Positions 48,709 to 57,882 of a DNA stretch of 64,000 nt are shown in pieces. This DNA is from an uncultured Clostridia bacterium (GTDB lineage: Bacteria > Bacillota > Clostridia > TANB77 > CAG-508): NCBI GenBank assembly GCA_948896235.1, contig CAQUUC010000001.1:1-64000 (forward strand), given 5' to 3'. The notes beneath the pieces are model-generated. The model worked only from the letters and a program-made list of their open reading frames with translations, had not been told where the DNA came from and did not search any database. The stretch's first letter is position 1, and the number at the start of each line of letters is the position of its first letter. The position numbers and the translations under genes are program-made.

Positions 48709-49122
48709 TTGAATAGTATAATAGAAGATTTATTAAAAAAAGATAAAAGAGAAATAAATTTAATGTCTCCACTTGTATGGGCATATGTTGGAGATGCAGT
48801 ATATGAACTTTATATAAGAAGTTATTTAGTAAGTACAACAAAGTTAAATCCACATAAACTACATATAGAAGCAATAAATTATGTTAAAGCAGGGGCACAA
48901 GCAAAGATTTTAGAAGGACTTATGGAAGAACTGACAGATGAGGAAAAAGAAGTGGTAAGAAGAGCAAGAAATACTGAGAATCATCACTTGCCCAAAAATG
49001 CGGATGTAAGAGAATATATGTATTCTACTGCATTTGAAGGATTAATTGGGTATTTGTACTTAACAAAGCAACAAGAAAGATTAGAAGAAATTTTAAAAAA
49101 GTGCATAAATCTAAAAAAATAA
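48709..49122 (+). CDS. mrnC: Mini-ribonuclease III
   Basis: Dimeric RNase III-like enzyme without dsRNA-binding domain; trims 23S rRNA precursor. SPLVWAYVGDAVYELYIRSYL (catalytic Asp/Glu region) and RRARNTENHHLPKNADVREYMYSTAFEGLIGYLYL are the family hallmarks; 137 residues. TTG start behind AGGAGGAAGCAT. Confidence 0.94.
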   Translation: MNSIIEDLLKKDKREINLMSPLVWAYVGDAVYELYIRSYLVSTTKLNPHKLHIEAINYVKAGAQAKILEGLMEELTDEEKEVVRRARNTENHHLPKNADVREYMYSTAFEGLIGYLYLTKQQERLEEILKKCINLKK

Positions 49123-49152
49123 TTGACTAAACCACTAGAAATGTGTTATAAA
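49123..49152 (+). promoter_or_regulatory. Promoter of tRNA-Glu
   Basis: -35 TTGACT (49123-49128), 18-base spacer, -10 TATAAA (49147-49152). Confidence 0.65.
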
Positions 49153-49170
49153 TAGATAGTGCACATTTAT

Positions 49171-49245
49171 GGCCCCTTGGTCAAGCGGTTAAGACGCAGC
49201 CCTCTCAAGGCTGAATCATGGGTTCGATTCCCGTAGGGGTCACCA
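49171..49245 (+). tRNA. tRNA-Glu(CUC)
   Basis: Acceptor GGCCCCT/AGGGGTC, discriminator A, encoded CCA. Stem CAGCC/GGCTG with loop CTCTCAA; anticodon CTC at 49204-49206. Regular seven-base loop with A37. Confidence 0.92.
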
Positions 49246-49251
49246 ATAGTT

Positions 49252-49296
49252 AAAAAGCCACATATTCCTTAATAATCAAGGAATACGTGGCTTTTA
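49252..49296 (+). terminator. Terminator after tRNA-Glu
   Basis: AAAAGCCAC and TATTCCTT pair with AAGGAATA and GTGGCTTTT; long stem with a T run. Confidence 0.9.
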
Positions 49297-49335
49297 TCAT
49301 CCTCTCATGTAAAAATGTGAGGGGTAGCCAAACGG

Positions 49336-49524
49336 CTAATTGGAGACACTAAAATTGAATTTTCCGCTGAACGTCAGCTGGTACAACTCGTCGGATGTTA
49401 TCCGCCCGCAGTGCGCATTGACAAGCGAAATATTCATATGATGTTCTCGCTTGTCATAGCGCTTGAGTTCGTTACAGGAAATGCCTTTGTGTTGTTCTTC
49501 GTTTAAAATGATTATGCTTCTCAT
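49336..49524 (-). CDS. Orphan small protein, CGG read as Arg
   Basis: A 62-residue protein (MRSIIILNEEQHKGISCNEL...) from ATG 49524 behind TTAGGAGGATACACT. The in-frame CGG at 49404 (HCGRITSDE) must be Arg, because a +1 step gives GGA-TAA. GC-rich codons (TGC, GGG, GAC, CTC) unlike the neighbours. No known family. Downstream hairpins (49301-49335 region) end transcription. Confidence 0.65.
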   Translation of the reverse strand: MRSIIILNEEQHKGISCNELKRYDKREHHMNISLVNAHCGRITSDELYQLTFSGKFNFSVSN

Positions 49525-49728
49525 AGTGTATCCTCCTAACAAGTGTGATAAATATATTATAACATAGTATACATAAATTAACAATAAAAATTAAATAATA
49601 AGTTGAATATTATAGTGAAATATTAACATAAACTAATAAATATGGTTTTTATATTACAAAAAATTTTACTATTATTTTTGTAACAAAATTTTACATTAAA
49701 CGTCTTATTGTTTAAAGGGGGTAAAGTT

Positions 49729-50208
49729 ATGCAGGATATTGAACAAATATATAAAGAATATTTTGAAACAGTAAATAAATACTTATTCTGTTTAACACAT
49801 AGTGATGATATTGCTGAAGAACTTACCCAAGAAACGTTTTGTAAAGTTGTTAAGAAAATAGATACATATAAAGGTGATTGTAAAATGTCTGTATGGCTAT
49901 GCCAAATTGCTAAAAATTTATGGTATGACAGATGCAGAAAAAACAAAAAAATGGTGAAGGTAGAAGAAAATGATTTGCTAAACCTGCAATCATTAGATAT
50001 TACAGAAGATACAGTTATTTTAAATGAAGAAAAGATTTCACTTTATAAAAAAATGCAAAGTTTAGATGAAAAAACAAGAGAAGTAATTTATTTAAGAATA
50101 ACAGGAGAATTAAGTTTTAAAGAAATTGGTATTATTCTAAACAAAACAGAAAACTGGGCTAGGGTAACATTTTATAGAGGTAAGCAAAAATTAAAGGAGG
50201 TTGAGTAA
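49729..50208 (+). CDS. ECF-type RNA polymerase sigma factor
   Basis: A 159-residue sigma-70 family factor. Region 2 is ELTQETFCKVVKKIDTYKGDCKMSVWLCQIAKNLWYDRCR; region 4 is KMQSLDEKTREVIYLRITGELSFKEIGIILNKTENWARVTFYRGKQKL. Start at ATG 49729 behind AAAGGGGGTAAAG. It sits directly ahead of an anti-sigma factor, and the surface genes behind them may be its regulon (inference). Confidence 0.9.
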   Translation: MQDIEQIYKEYFETVNKYLFCLTHSDDIAEELTQETFCKVVKKIDTYKGDCKMSVWLCQIAKNLWYDRCRKNKKMVKVEENDLLNLQSLDITEDTVILNEEKISLYKKMQSLDEKTREVIYLRITGELSFKEIGIILNKTENWARVTFYRGKQKLKEVE

Positions 50209-50209
50209 C

Positions 50210-51046
50210 ATGGGTGAGAAAAAAGATTGTAAAATTGTTCAAGATTTATTACCAAATTATATTGAGAAATTAACAAATGAGGAAACCAATAATTATATTG
50301 AAAATCATCTAAATGAATGTAGTGAATGTAAAATAATATTAGAAAATATGCAAAAAGGATTAAAGTCAAATGTACAAAATATTAATAAAAGAGAAGTAGA
50401 TTATATTAAAAAATTTAGAAATAAAATGAAATTTTTAAAATTAATATTATTAACTATTGTACTTATATATGTAATAATTATAGGAAGAAGAGCAATTATT
50501 ATGACAGAACTTAGAAAAACAGCAAAAGAATATGAAACAAAAACTAATTATTATTGCAAAGTATGTATGTATGAATTAAACTCTATACAAATTACAGAAT
50601 GTAATAGGTTAGGACAAAATTATTTATCAACAACATGGTACAAAAAGGATAAAATAGACATTACGATAACAAATTACAAAAAAAATAATGAAGGAATGTG
50701 TTTCGTGGAAACAGATGGAGAAAAGAGATTAATATCAGGAGAACCAATTTGTATTCAGCCTCATGTATATGTGGCAGCGGATAATTTTTGGATTAATTTA
50801 CTAGAAGCATTATCTACTAGGATTGAATCTACAAAATGTAATGGAAAAGAATGTTATATTATTATAAATAATGGATTCCAAAATTATGTAGACAAAGAAA
50901 CTGGAATAGTAATCAGAGTTACAGGAGGAAAAGTTATAGGTGATGAAGGAACAAGAGATACAATAGTTGAATATGATTATAAATTTGATGTTGTAAAAGA
51001 TTGTGATATTGTAAAACCAGATATTTCTGGAGGTATTGAAAAATAA
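50210..51046 (+). CDS. Membrane anti-sigma factor with zinc finger
   Basis: 278 residues. The N-terminal zinc-binding anti-sigma motif is CKIVQDLLPNYIEKLTNEET...HLNECSECK (HxxxCxxC). One membrane helix follows (about residues 70-87, LILLTIVLIYVIIIG), then an extracytoplasmic sensor domain of about 190 residues. ATG 50210 overlaps the ribosome site region of the sigma gene end, so translation is coupled. Confidence 0.87.
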   Translation: MGEKKDCKIVQDLLPNYIEKLTNEETNNYIENHLNECSECKIILENMQKGLKSNVQNINKREVDYIKKFRNKMKFLKLILLTIVLIYVIIIGRRAIIMTELRKTAKEYETKTNYYCKVCMYELNSIQITECNRLGQNYLSTTWYKKDKIDITITNYKKNNEGMCFVETDGEKRLISGEPICIQPHVYVAADNFWINLLEALSTRIESTKCNGKECYIIINNGFQNYVDKETGIVIRVTGGKVIGDEGTRDTIVEYDYKFDVVKDCDIVKPDISGGIEK

Positions 51047-51056
51047 GTATAGTTTA

Positions 51057-51087
51057 AATAGGAAGGTTTAAAATCTTCCTATTTTTA
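51057..51087 (+). terminator. Terminator after the anti-sigma gene
   Basis: AAATAGGAAG pairs with CTTCCTATTT, followed by TT. Confidence 0.8.
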
Positions 51088-51207
51088 TATTTAAAAAAAT
51101 TTTTAATTTAAATTTGAAAAATTAAAAATCGACAAATTTTTCTAGTTATTTTTCCTTAAAAAATTCGCATACTAGCATTATAAAACAAAAAAGGAGGTAA
51201 ATTTTTT

Positions 51208-52263
51208 ATGAAAAAAATAATTAGTTTCATTGCAATTTTTGCGTTAATTTTTACATTTTTTCTAACAGGAACAGCATTTGCAGCATCACTTGATACATTA
51301 AATGTAGAGGCAAACAAAACAACTGTAAGACCAGGAGAAGAAGTTAATCTAACGATAAATTTTGGACAAAATTTAGGCGCATATACATTTGATATAGCTT
51401 ATGATAATAATATTTTTGATTATGTAACAGCAGATGGAGGAACAGTAAATAATACAGGAAACAAAGTTAGGGTAACCTTTTATGATACAACAGGTGGAAC
51501 AAATCCAAGACAAAATATGAGTATAGTATTTAAAGCAAAAGAAGGAATAACTACATCTAATCCTACTGAACTTACTGTAACAGGAGAAGGATTAGCAAAT
51601 GCTGATGCATCAGTTACTTATGACGATATTACTACTCCAATAGTTAAAAATATAACAGTAGAACCAGAATATAAAGATTATATTCTAAATTTAGAATATA
51701 CAGGAGATATTATATTTGGAGAAGAAAAAGATATGAAACTTTCTTATTCTTCTAGTATGGGACGTTATTATGAACATGCAAGACTTATAGCAACAGCAAC
51801 TACTCCAGAAGGAGCAAATGTGAAATTATTAGCAACTGATGCAGTTTCAAGAGCTGAACAAGATATTATACAAAGTGGTTGGGGAGATCCTCAAGGTTAT
51901 AAAATTGGTGGAAAAGATGTTTTACAAGTTTTAAATACAAGAGCATTATTTACTAAAGCAGGAGATTATACTATAACTTTAAAACTTATAGATAGGGATA
52001 ATGCAGATTCTGTTATAGCTGAAAAAGAGTTTTCTTTTACTGCAAAAGAAAATAAAGGAGAAATAACACCGCCTGTAGAAGAAGAACCACCAAAAGCTCC
52101 AGAAACCAACAATGGAGGAACTACAAATAATGGAGAAAATACAAACAATGTACAAAAACCATCAACATTACCTAAAACAGGTGATAACATATATGTTCCA
52201 ATGGCAGTTTTATTAGTGATTTCTATAGGTGTTGCATACTACTATAATAAGAAAAAAGATTAA
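51208..52263 (+). CDS. LPXTG surface protein with cohesin domain
   Basis: 351 residues. Signal peptide ends AAFA-AS (about residue 26). A cohesin-type domain (LNVEANKTTVRPGEEVNLTINFGQ...FDIAYDNNIFDYVTADGG) spans about residues 30-145, followed by a beta-rich domain and a Pro/Asn/Thr-rich linker. The sorting signal LPKTG with hydrophobic helix and KKKD tail is at the C-terminus, so it is covalently anchored to the wall by the sortase encoded next. The cohesin can hold the dockerin protein two genes downstream. Confidence 0.88.
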   Translation: MKKIISFIAIFALIFTFFLTGTAFAASLDTLNVEANKTTVRPGEEVNLTINFGQNLGAYTFDIAYDNNIFDYVTADGGTVNNTGNKVRVTFYDTTGGTNPRQNMSIVFKAKEGITTSNPTELTVTGEGLANADASVTYDDITTPIVKNITVEPEYKDYILNLEYTGDIIFGEEKDMKLSYSSSMGRYYEHARLIATATTPEGANVKLLATDAVSRAEQDIIQSGWGDPQGYKIGGKDVLQVLNTRALFTKAGDYTITLKLIDRDNADSVIAEKEFSFTAKENKGEITPPVEEEPPKAPETNNGGTTNNGENTNNVQKPSTLPKTGDNIYVPMAVLLVISIGVAYYYNKKKD

Positions 52264-52301
52264 AGAATAAATATAATTTAATTTCTAAAAATTTTAATTA
52301 A

Positions 52302-52322
52302 GGGTTGTATAACATACAACCC
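52302..52322 (+). terminator. Hairpin between the cohesin and sortase genes
   Basis: GGGTTGTAT pairs with ATACAACCC around AAC. There is no clear T run, so it may be partial. Confidence 0.5.
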
Positions 52323-52344
52323 ATATATACATAGGAGAAAAATT

Positions 52345-52956
52345 ATGAAAAGAAAAAAATATATAAAATATATTATAAATACTATCTTGTTATGTACAAT
52401 ATTTGCTGCATTAATTTGTATATTGATAGAGAAAATAGGAGATAATAAAATTAGTGAAGAAGAGTATAGTGGGAAAAGATTAAGTGATAATATTAATGAA
52501 GCTGATGTCTTAATAATACACGAGGTAGTAAAGAATTATCCTAAAGAAGAGATATTGGATAGTTATAAAGGTTATAAAGTTTGTGCAAAATTAGAAATAC
52601 CAAGTATTCCACTAAAAGCTAATGTATTAAGTAACTATTCAAAAAGAGCACTGAAAGTATCCTGTACTAAATTTTGGGGAGTAAATCCAAATGAAAAAGG
52701 CAACTTTTGTATAGCGGGACATAATACAAAAAGCATGTTTTCTGGTATAAAAAAATTAGAATTAGGAGATACGCTTTTTATAACAGATAGTAAAATAGGA
52801 AAAGTGGAATATGAAATTTTTAATATAGATAAAGTTGTTCCTAATAATGTTGATTGTTTAGATCCTATTACTAAAGATGAAAAAGAAGTAACTTTAATTA
52901 CCTGTACAAATGATTCTACTAAAAGAGTTATTATTAAAGCTAGAGAAAAGATGTAG
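52345..52956 (+). CDS. Sortase
   Basis: A transpeptidase of 203 residues, anchored by one N-terminal helix (about residues 10-28). Catalytic residues are visible: His in GNFCIAGHNTK, Cys in TLITCTND and Arg in TKRVIIKAR. The compact form with this TLxTC spacing suggests a class D-like housekeeping sortase. It presumably attaches the LPKTG protein 51208-52263. Confidence 0.9.
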   Translation: MKRKKYIKYIINTILLCTIFAALICILIEKIGDNKISEEEYSGKRLSDNINEADVLIIHEVVKNYPKEEILDSYKGYKVCAKLEIPSIPLKANVLSNYSKRALKVSCTKFWGVNPNEKGNFCIAGHNTKSMFSGIKKLELGDTLFITDSKIGKVEYEIFNIDKVVPNNVDCLDPITKDEKEVTLITCTNDSTKRVIIKAREKM

Positions 52957-52982
52957 ATATATCAAATGAAAGGAAAATATGA

Positions 52983-55238
52983 ATGAATTTAAAAAAAGTA
53001 AAAGTTGTATTATATTCAATTATAATTATTTTATTTATTGTTTTAGTATTTCCATATAAAGTAGAAGCATCTATTAAAAAGGAAGGAATAGAAAATTTCC
53101 CATCTAATTATCAACCATATTTAAGAGAACTTTTAAAAAAACACCCAAACTGGAAATTTACAGCTTTATATACTAATTTAGATTGGAATTATGTTATAAG
53201 TTGTGAAAATCAATTTGGAAAGAATTTAGTGCCTAAGAATTATAGTGATGCTTGGAAAAATACTACACCAGGTCAATATAATGTTGAAGTAGATAGGGGT
53301 TGGGTAGATTCTTCTAAAAATGCAGTAGAATATTGTATGGATCCTAGAAACTTTTTAAATGAAGTTCGTATTTTCCAATTTGAAACATTATCATATGATG
53401 AAAATACAAATAACTTAAATAGTATAGAAAAAATTTTATATGGTACAGAATTTTATCAAAATAGAGTGTCATATTTAGATAGTAATGGAAACACTTTTAA
53501 TATGAATGAAACCTATGCAGATTTAATTTTAAAAGGTGGAAGGACATCCAAGGTAAGTCCTTATCATTTAGCATCACGAATTAAGCAAGAAGTAGGACCT
53601 TTTTTATCGCATAGTTCGATAAGCGGAGTAGTTGAAGGTTTTAAAGGATTATATAATTTTTATAATATAGGTGCAACCAGTTCACCAGAACCAATGGGAG
53701 CAATTAAAAATGGTTTACAATATGCAAAAGATGGAAAAGGTGCAAGCCAAACTATAAAAGATAAATATTTAATTCCTTGGAATAATAAAGAAAAAGCAAT
53801 AACAGGTGGAGGTATATTTATTGGTTCTAGCTATATAAATGTTGGACAAAATACAATTTACTTACAAAAATTTGATGTGAATGACGATAGAAATGGTAAT
53901 TTATTTACACACCAATATATGACAAATGTTTTGGCACCTTATAGTGAAGCTAGGTCTATTTATAATGGATATCAAAAATCTGGAATACTTGATGGCTCAA
54001 TTTCGTTTATAATTCCTGTTTATAATAATATGCCAGAGTTTGCAAGAGATAACCCAAATATAAATCAAAATGATTTTGTAAGTGATAGTGCTAAATTATA
54101 TTGTAATGGGTCAAATGTTAATATAAGGAGTGGTCCTAGTACTTCATACGAAATTTTAGCTACTGTTAATAAAGAGGATAAAATGACTCGTATTTTAAAA
54201 GGGGTTAATTCGGGTGAAAGATGGGACAAAGTTAAACTAGAAAATGGAATAATAGGATATATTTTTAGTACCTATGTAACAGAAATTCCTAAAGTGCAAA
54301 TTGAGAAAATAGAAGTAAATTTAGAAAATATTACGCTACAAAAAGGTGAAAGAAAAAAATTAAATGTTACTATTTACCCAGAAGAAGCAAAATCAAATAA
54401 AGTTATATATACGTCTAGTAATCCTAATGTTTTAACAGTTGATGACAAAGGATATGTTACAGCTATTAGTTCTGGAAATTGTACTATAACTGTAAAAGCA
54501 GAAGAAAATGATGTACAAAGTAAAATCGACTTAAAGGTTCATACGGCTGTAAGAGGAGTACAAATAGATCAAAAAGAAATTTATATGCAACTTCAAGATA
54601 CATTTAAAATTAATGCTTATGTAGAGCCAGAAGATGCAAATAATAAGAATATAAGATATGAAACAAACAATAGTAAAATAGCGAGTGTTGATGTACAAGG
54701 AAATATTACAGCTCATACTATAGGAGAAACATCAATTTATGCTATATCGGAAGAAAATCCTAATGCAAAAAGTGAATGTAAAGTAACAGTTGTAAGAGAA
54801 ATGGAAGATTCAGAGATTCATTTTGATAGTTCATTACAAATAAATGGTTTTGAAATAAGTGGTATTGATTATAATGAAAATAAAGTTAGTTATATTAAAG
54901 GAAAAATTACAACAGATTTAGATATAGAAATAGTAAACAATAAAAATGAAACATTAAAGGAAAACGATTTAGTAGGGACAGGAAGTAAAGTAAGAATTAA
55001 AGAAAATGGTAATGTTTTAAGGGAATATTTAATATTAATTTATGGAGATGTAAATGGAGATGGAAAAATTAATAGTATAGATTTACTTGTATTACAAAGG
55101 CACATTTTAGAAATAGAGAAATTTGATGGAATTTATTTAAAAGCGGCTAACGTAAGAAAGGACGGTAAAAAGCCAACATCTGTAGACTTACTATTAATAC
55201 AAAGACATATCTTAGGCTTACAAATTATTGAACAATAA
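52983..55238 (+). CDS. Dockerin-bearing glucosaminidase-like cell-wall hydrolase
   Basis: 751 residues. Signal segment 1-29, then a peptidoglycan glucosaminidase-like domain (FPSNYQPYLRELLKKHPNWKF, SPYHLASRIKQEVGP). An SH3 domain follows (LYCNGSNVNIRSGPSTSYEI), then two bacterial Ig-like (Big_2) domains (about residues 440-600). The C-terminal dockerin has two Ca-binding repeats: GDVNGDGKINSIDLLVLQRHI and KPTSVDLLLIQRHI. It probably docks to the cohesin proteins on both sides and remodels the wall. Confidence 0.9.
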   Translation: MNLKKVKVVLYSIIIILFIVLVFPYKVEASIKKEGIENFPSNYQPYLRELLKKHPNWKFTALYTNLDWNYVISCENQFGKNLVPKNYSDAWKNTTPGQYNVEVDRGWVDSSKNAVEYCMDPRNFLNEVRIFQFETLSYDENTNNLNSIEKILYGTEFYQNRVSYLDSNGNTFNMNETYADLILKGGRTSKVSPYHLASRIKQEVGPFLSHSSISGVVEGFKGLYNFYNIGATSSPEPMGAIKNGLQYAKDGKGASQTIKDKYLIPWNNKEKAITGGGIFIGSSYINVGQNTIYLQKFDVNDDRNGNLFTHQYMTNVLAPYSEARSIYNGYQKSGILDGSISFIIPVYNNMPEFARDNPNINQNDFVSDSAKLYCNGSNVNIRSGPSTSYEILATVNKEDKMTRILKGVNSGERWDKVKLENGIIGYIFSTYVTEIPKVQIEKIEVNLENITLQKGERKKLNVTIYPEEAKSNKVIYTSSNPNVLTVDDKGYVTAISSGNCTITVKAEENDVQSKIDLKVHTAVRGVQIDQKEIYMQLQDTFKINAYVEPEDANNKNIRYETNNSKIASVDVQGNITAHTIGETSIYAISEENPNAKSECKVTVVREMEDSEIHFDSSLQINGFEISGIDYNENKVSYIKGKITTDLDIEIVNNKNETLKENDLVGTGSKVRIKENGNVLREYLILIYGDVNGDGKINSIDLLVLQRHILEIEKFDGIYLKAANVRKDGKKPTSVDLLLIQRHILGLQIIEQ

Positions 55239-55255
55239 AAGGAGATGAAAAAATA

Positions 55256-56519
55256 ATGAAGAAAATAATAAATAAAATAGTCCTTCTATTGCTAGTTCTT
55301 ATTAGTATAAGTGCCTCATACAAAAGCATTGCTGCTACAACAGCTACTGTAAGTTTAAAATCAAATAAGGAAATAATAGAAAAAGGAGAAGAAGTCGAAA
55401 TAAGTATTAATATTACAGGACAAAAGACAGCTTCGTATTTGGCAAATTTATATTTTGATGATACTAAGCTTGAGTTTATTTCAGGACCTGAAAATATAAA
55501 TGTTGATAAAAATAATATTAAAATTTTGTGGTATGATGAGCAAGGAGGAAGCGGAGCAAGGCTTGGTGAGCTTGATAAAATAGTATTTAAAGCAAAAGAT
55601 AATGGAATAGCAAATCTAGTTATAAGTGGAGAATTTTATACAGATAAGGCACAGTTAATACAAACTAAATTTGAAAGTATACAATTACAAGTTGGAAGAG
55701 AAGAAACTGCTTTAGAAATACAAGCAAAAGAAGAAATAGGCGATAATAGAGAGACAAATAACGCAAATTTAGAGCAATTTAGAGTAAATATAGAGGGAAT
55801 AATACCTGAGTTTAAAAGTGACATATATCAATATGATTTAACAGTATCTAATGATATTAATGATATTGAAGTATTAGCAATACCAGAAAATCCAAATGCA
55901 CAAATTGAAGTAATGGGAAATATACGGATTAAAACAAGGGCTAAATATAATAAAAATTAAAGTAATTTCACAGGATAAAACAGTAGAAAAAATATATGAG
56001 ATAAAAGTAACCAAAACGGAGAATGTAGCATCAGCAAATACTAATCTTGAAATATTAGCAGTAGAAAACTATTTATTAAATCCTCCTTTTGATAATAATA
56101 TTACACAATATAAGTTAGAGGTTTCAAATGATACTATAAATTTAAAGGTTTTTGCAGTTCCAGAAAGTGAACAAGGAAAAGTAACTATTTCTGGAAATGA
56201 AAATTTAAAAGAAGGGAATAACAATATAATAGTTACAGTAATAGCACCTAACGGAATAACAAAAAGAGAATATAAAATAATAGTCTATAAAAGAAATATA
56301 AGTGAAGAAGAAAACTATAATAAAGAACAAGAAGAACAAAAAGGAAATTTAGAAGAAGCATATGAAATGGAAAAAACTTCAGCAAATAGCGAGGAGCCAC
56401 CTGTAGTAAAAGCAAATGAAAATAATGAATATATAATAGTAGCAATAGCAAGCGTTAGTGTTATAGTAGTTATTATAGTAGGAGTGGTTTGGTATAAAAA
56501 ATATACAAGAAAAAAATAA
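55256..56519 (+). CDS. Cohesin and cadherin-like surface protein, contains one CGGA frameshift codon
   Basis: 420 residues after correction. Signal peptide (1-25) and a cohesin-type domain (about 26-140). Two cadherin-like beta-sandwich repeats follow (LEQFRVNIEGIIPEFKSDIYQYDLTV... and LEILAVENYLLNPPFDNNITQYKLEV...). The end is a Glu-rich linker, a C-terminal membrane helix (IIVAIASVSVIVVIIVGVVW) and a KKYTRKK tail. At 55925 CGGA replaces GGA in VMGNIG-LKQGLNIIKIKV, aligned with GNENLKEGNNNIIVTV in repeat 2. Zero frame ends inside repeat 1 and loses the membrane anchor. Confidence 0.88.
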
Positions 56520-56572
56520 TTCTGTTATAGTAAGAAACTTGCATTTAGTAAGAACAAAAAAGTTAATAATTG

Positions 56573-56600
56573 TAGGAGCAGCATGGTAGCTGCTCTTATT
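56573..56600 (+). terminator. Terminator after the cohesin/cadherin-like gene
   Basis: GAGCAGC pairs with GCTGCTC around ATGGTA, followed by a T-containing stretch. Confidence 0.65.
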
Positions 56601-56706
56601 GAAATTTTATTTCAGGATTATTTATATGCCTAGTGAATGTACATAATTGTTATTGCAAAATAATAGGAAATATGATACAATGCTTTACATAAGCTGATTT
56701 TGAAAG

Positions 56707-56715
56707 CTCTCTCGT
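56707..56715 (+). promoter_or_regulatory. 5' UTR box ctctctcgt of orphan gene 56755
   Basis: Exact complement of acgagagag at 57213-57221 in the 3' UTR of the same gene. The same pair flanks the paralog (57401-57409 and 57883-57891). It may join the two ends of the mRNA or mark cassette ends. Confidence 0.6.
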
Positions 56716-56754
56716 AAAATTATTAGCTTAAAAGTTAAAGGAGGAATAGTAGAT

Positions 56755-57177
56755 ATGACTAAAAGAGAATATCTTGAGGTTTTAATTCCTCAACTAGAGC
56801 GGCTTGAACGAATAGAACATCTTACGTGCCTTGCAGTAAAGGGAAAATATTATGAAATTGATGAAATTCTTGAGAAGTCTGACTACACTACAATGTATTC
56901 TGCAATGGAAGAATATATGGAGAATGAAGACAATGAGGAATTAAATATTCATGACATACCAAAGGCTTACTATGTTACGTTTGCAATCTATCTAACACAC
57001 AGTTGCTATAACGAGGAAGAAGTTATGGAATGCTGGGAAGAACTTATGGAAAAGCTCCAGGATTGCGGCGAACTTGGTAAAAAAATTAGTGTGAGGCTAG
57101 AGAACATATACATTAACGCTTATAGGAGCTTTGCACTTTTTATGAATATCAATCCTCAGGAAGATATTGTAGATTAA
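56755..57177 (+). CDS. Orphan protein, paralog of 57452, CGG read as Arg
   Basis: A 140-residue acidic helical protein (MTKREYLEVLIPQLERLERIEHL...), 35-40 % similar by eye to the protein at 57452. CGG at 56800 (QLERLERIE) must be Arg, and the paralog has CGG at the matching position. Ribosome site AAAGGAGGAATAGTAG. A TTGCAA / TACAAT promoter lies about 110 bases upstream. No known family; repeat-like helical architecture. Both paralogs have the same UTR motifs. Confidence 0.7.
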   Translation: MTKREYLEVLIPQLERLERIEHLTCLAVKGKYYEIDEILEKSDYTTMYSAMEEYMENEDNEELNIHDIPKAYYVTFAIYLTHSCYNEEEVMECWEELMEKLQDCGELGKKISVRLENIYINAYRSFALFMNINPQEDIVD

Positions 57178-57212
57178 CTACAATAAAAGACATTTAAAAA
57201 CTGAATATTTAG

Positions 57213-57221
57213 ACGAGAGAG
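57213..57221 (+). promoter_or_regulatory. 3' UTR box acgagagag of orphan gene 56755
   Basis: Complement of 56707-56715. It is followed by a shared 3' sequence, gtggttt.aaacataaccaa, and a terminator. Confidence 0.6.
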
Positions 57222-57248
57222 TGGTTTAAAACATAACCAATAGGAAGG

Positions 57249-57284
57249 CTGGTGTCATTTATTTGCGATACCAGTTTTTTCTTT
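57249..57284 (+). terminator. Terminator after orphan gene 56755
   Basis: GCTGGTGTC pairs with GATACCAG(T), followed by TTTTTTC. Confidence 0.75.
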
Positions 57285-57400
57285 TTATAAAAACAAACTT
57301 GTTAAAATTGAATTTATAGATGTCAAAATTGAATTACTAATTTCTATTGTGTAAGAATAGAAATTATGATATAATACTTTACATAAGCTAATTTGAAAAA

Positions 57401-57409
57401 CTCTCTCGT
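57401..57409 (+). promoter_or_regulatory. 5' UTR box ctctctcgt of orphan gene 57452
   Basis: Second copy of the 5' box, with acataagct upstream as in the first cassette. A TATAAT box lies about 27 bases upstream. Confidence 0.6.
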
Positions 57410-57451
57410 AAAATCAAAGTTTAGCTTAGAAAGCAAGAGGAGGTTTCTTGA

Positions 57452-57847
57452 ATGTTAAAAAAAGCATTCCTTGAAATTTTAGTCCCAGAGTTAGAACGGC
57501 TTGAAACAATAAAGCACGTAAAACAAATGGGGGAACAGGGTAGGTATAAAGAAATAGATGAAGTTCTCGCAGAAGTTAATTATCTTTTACTAAATGGGTA
57601 TATGCAGAGTAATGAATGCGAAACTTTAAAAATTTCTGATATACCGAAGGATCATCTTGTGGCATGTTTAATATATTTGTCACATAGTGATTATAGTGAT
57701 ATGGAATTTTTTGAAGACTGGGAGAAATTACCAGAAAAGTTAAAAGAATTAGGAGCATTCGCAAATCTAATTGCAGAAAGGTTAGAATGTACCTATATTA
57801 ACTTGGGAAAAAGCTTTGCTAAATTTATGGAAGATGAAATAGAATAA
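57452..57847 (+). CDS. Orphan protein, paralog of 56755, CGG read as Arg
   Basis: A 131-residue helical protein (MLKKAFLEILVPELERLETIKHV...). CGG at 57497 (ELERLET) lies at the position matching CGG 56800 of the paralog, and Arg is needed in both. Ribosome site AAGAGGAGGTTTCTTGA. The tandem arrangement with conserved UTRs shows duplication of a whole expression cassette. Function unknown. Confidence 0.7.
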   Translation: MLKKAFLEILVPELERLETIKHVKQMGEQGRYKEIDEVLAEVNYLLLNGYMQSNECETLKISDIPKDHLVACLIYLSHSDYSDMEFFEDWEKLPEKLKELGAFANLIAERLECTYINLGKSFAKFMEDEIE

Positions 57848-57882
57848 TTTTAGCAAAGTAATAATAAAAACTGAATATTGAG

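Noticed and set aside
49301..49335. Possible fourth tRNA or small RNA after tRNA-Glu
   Set aside because: Only short hairpins are present, no cloverleaf; best explained as terminators of the convergent orphan gene.
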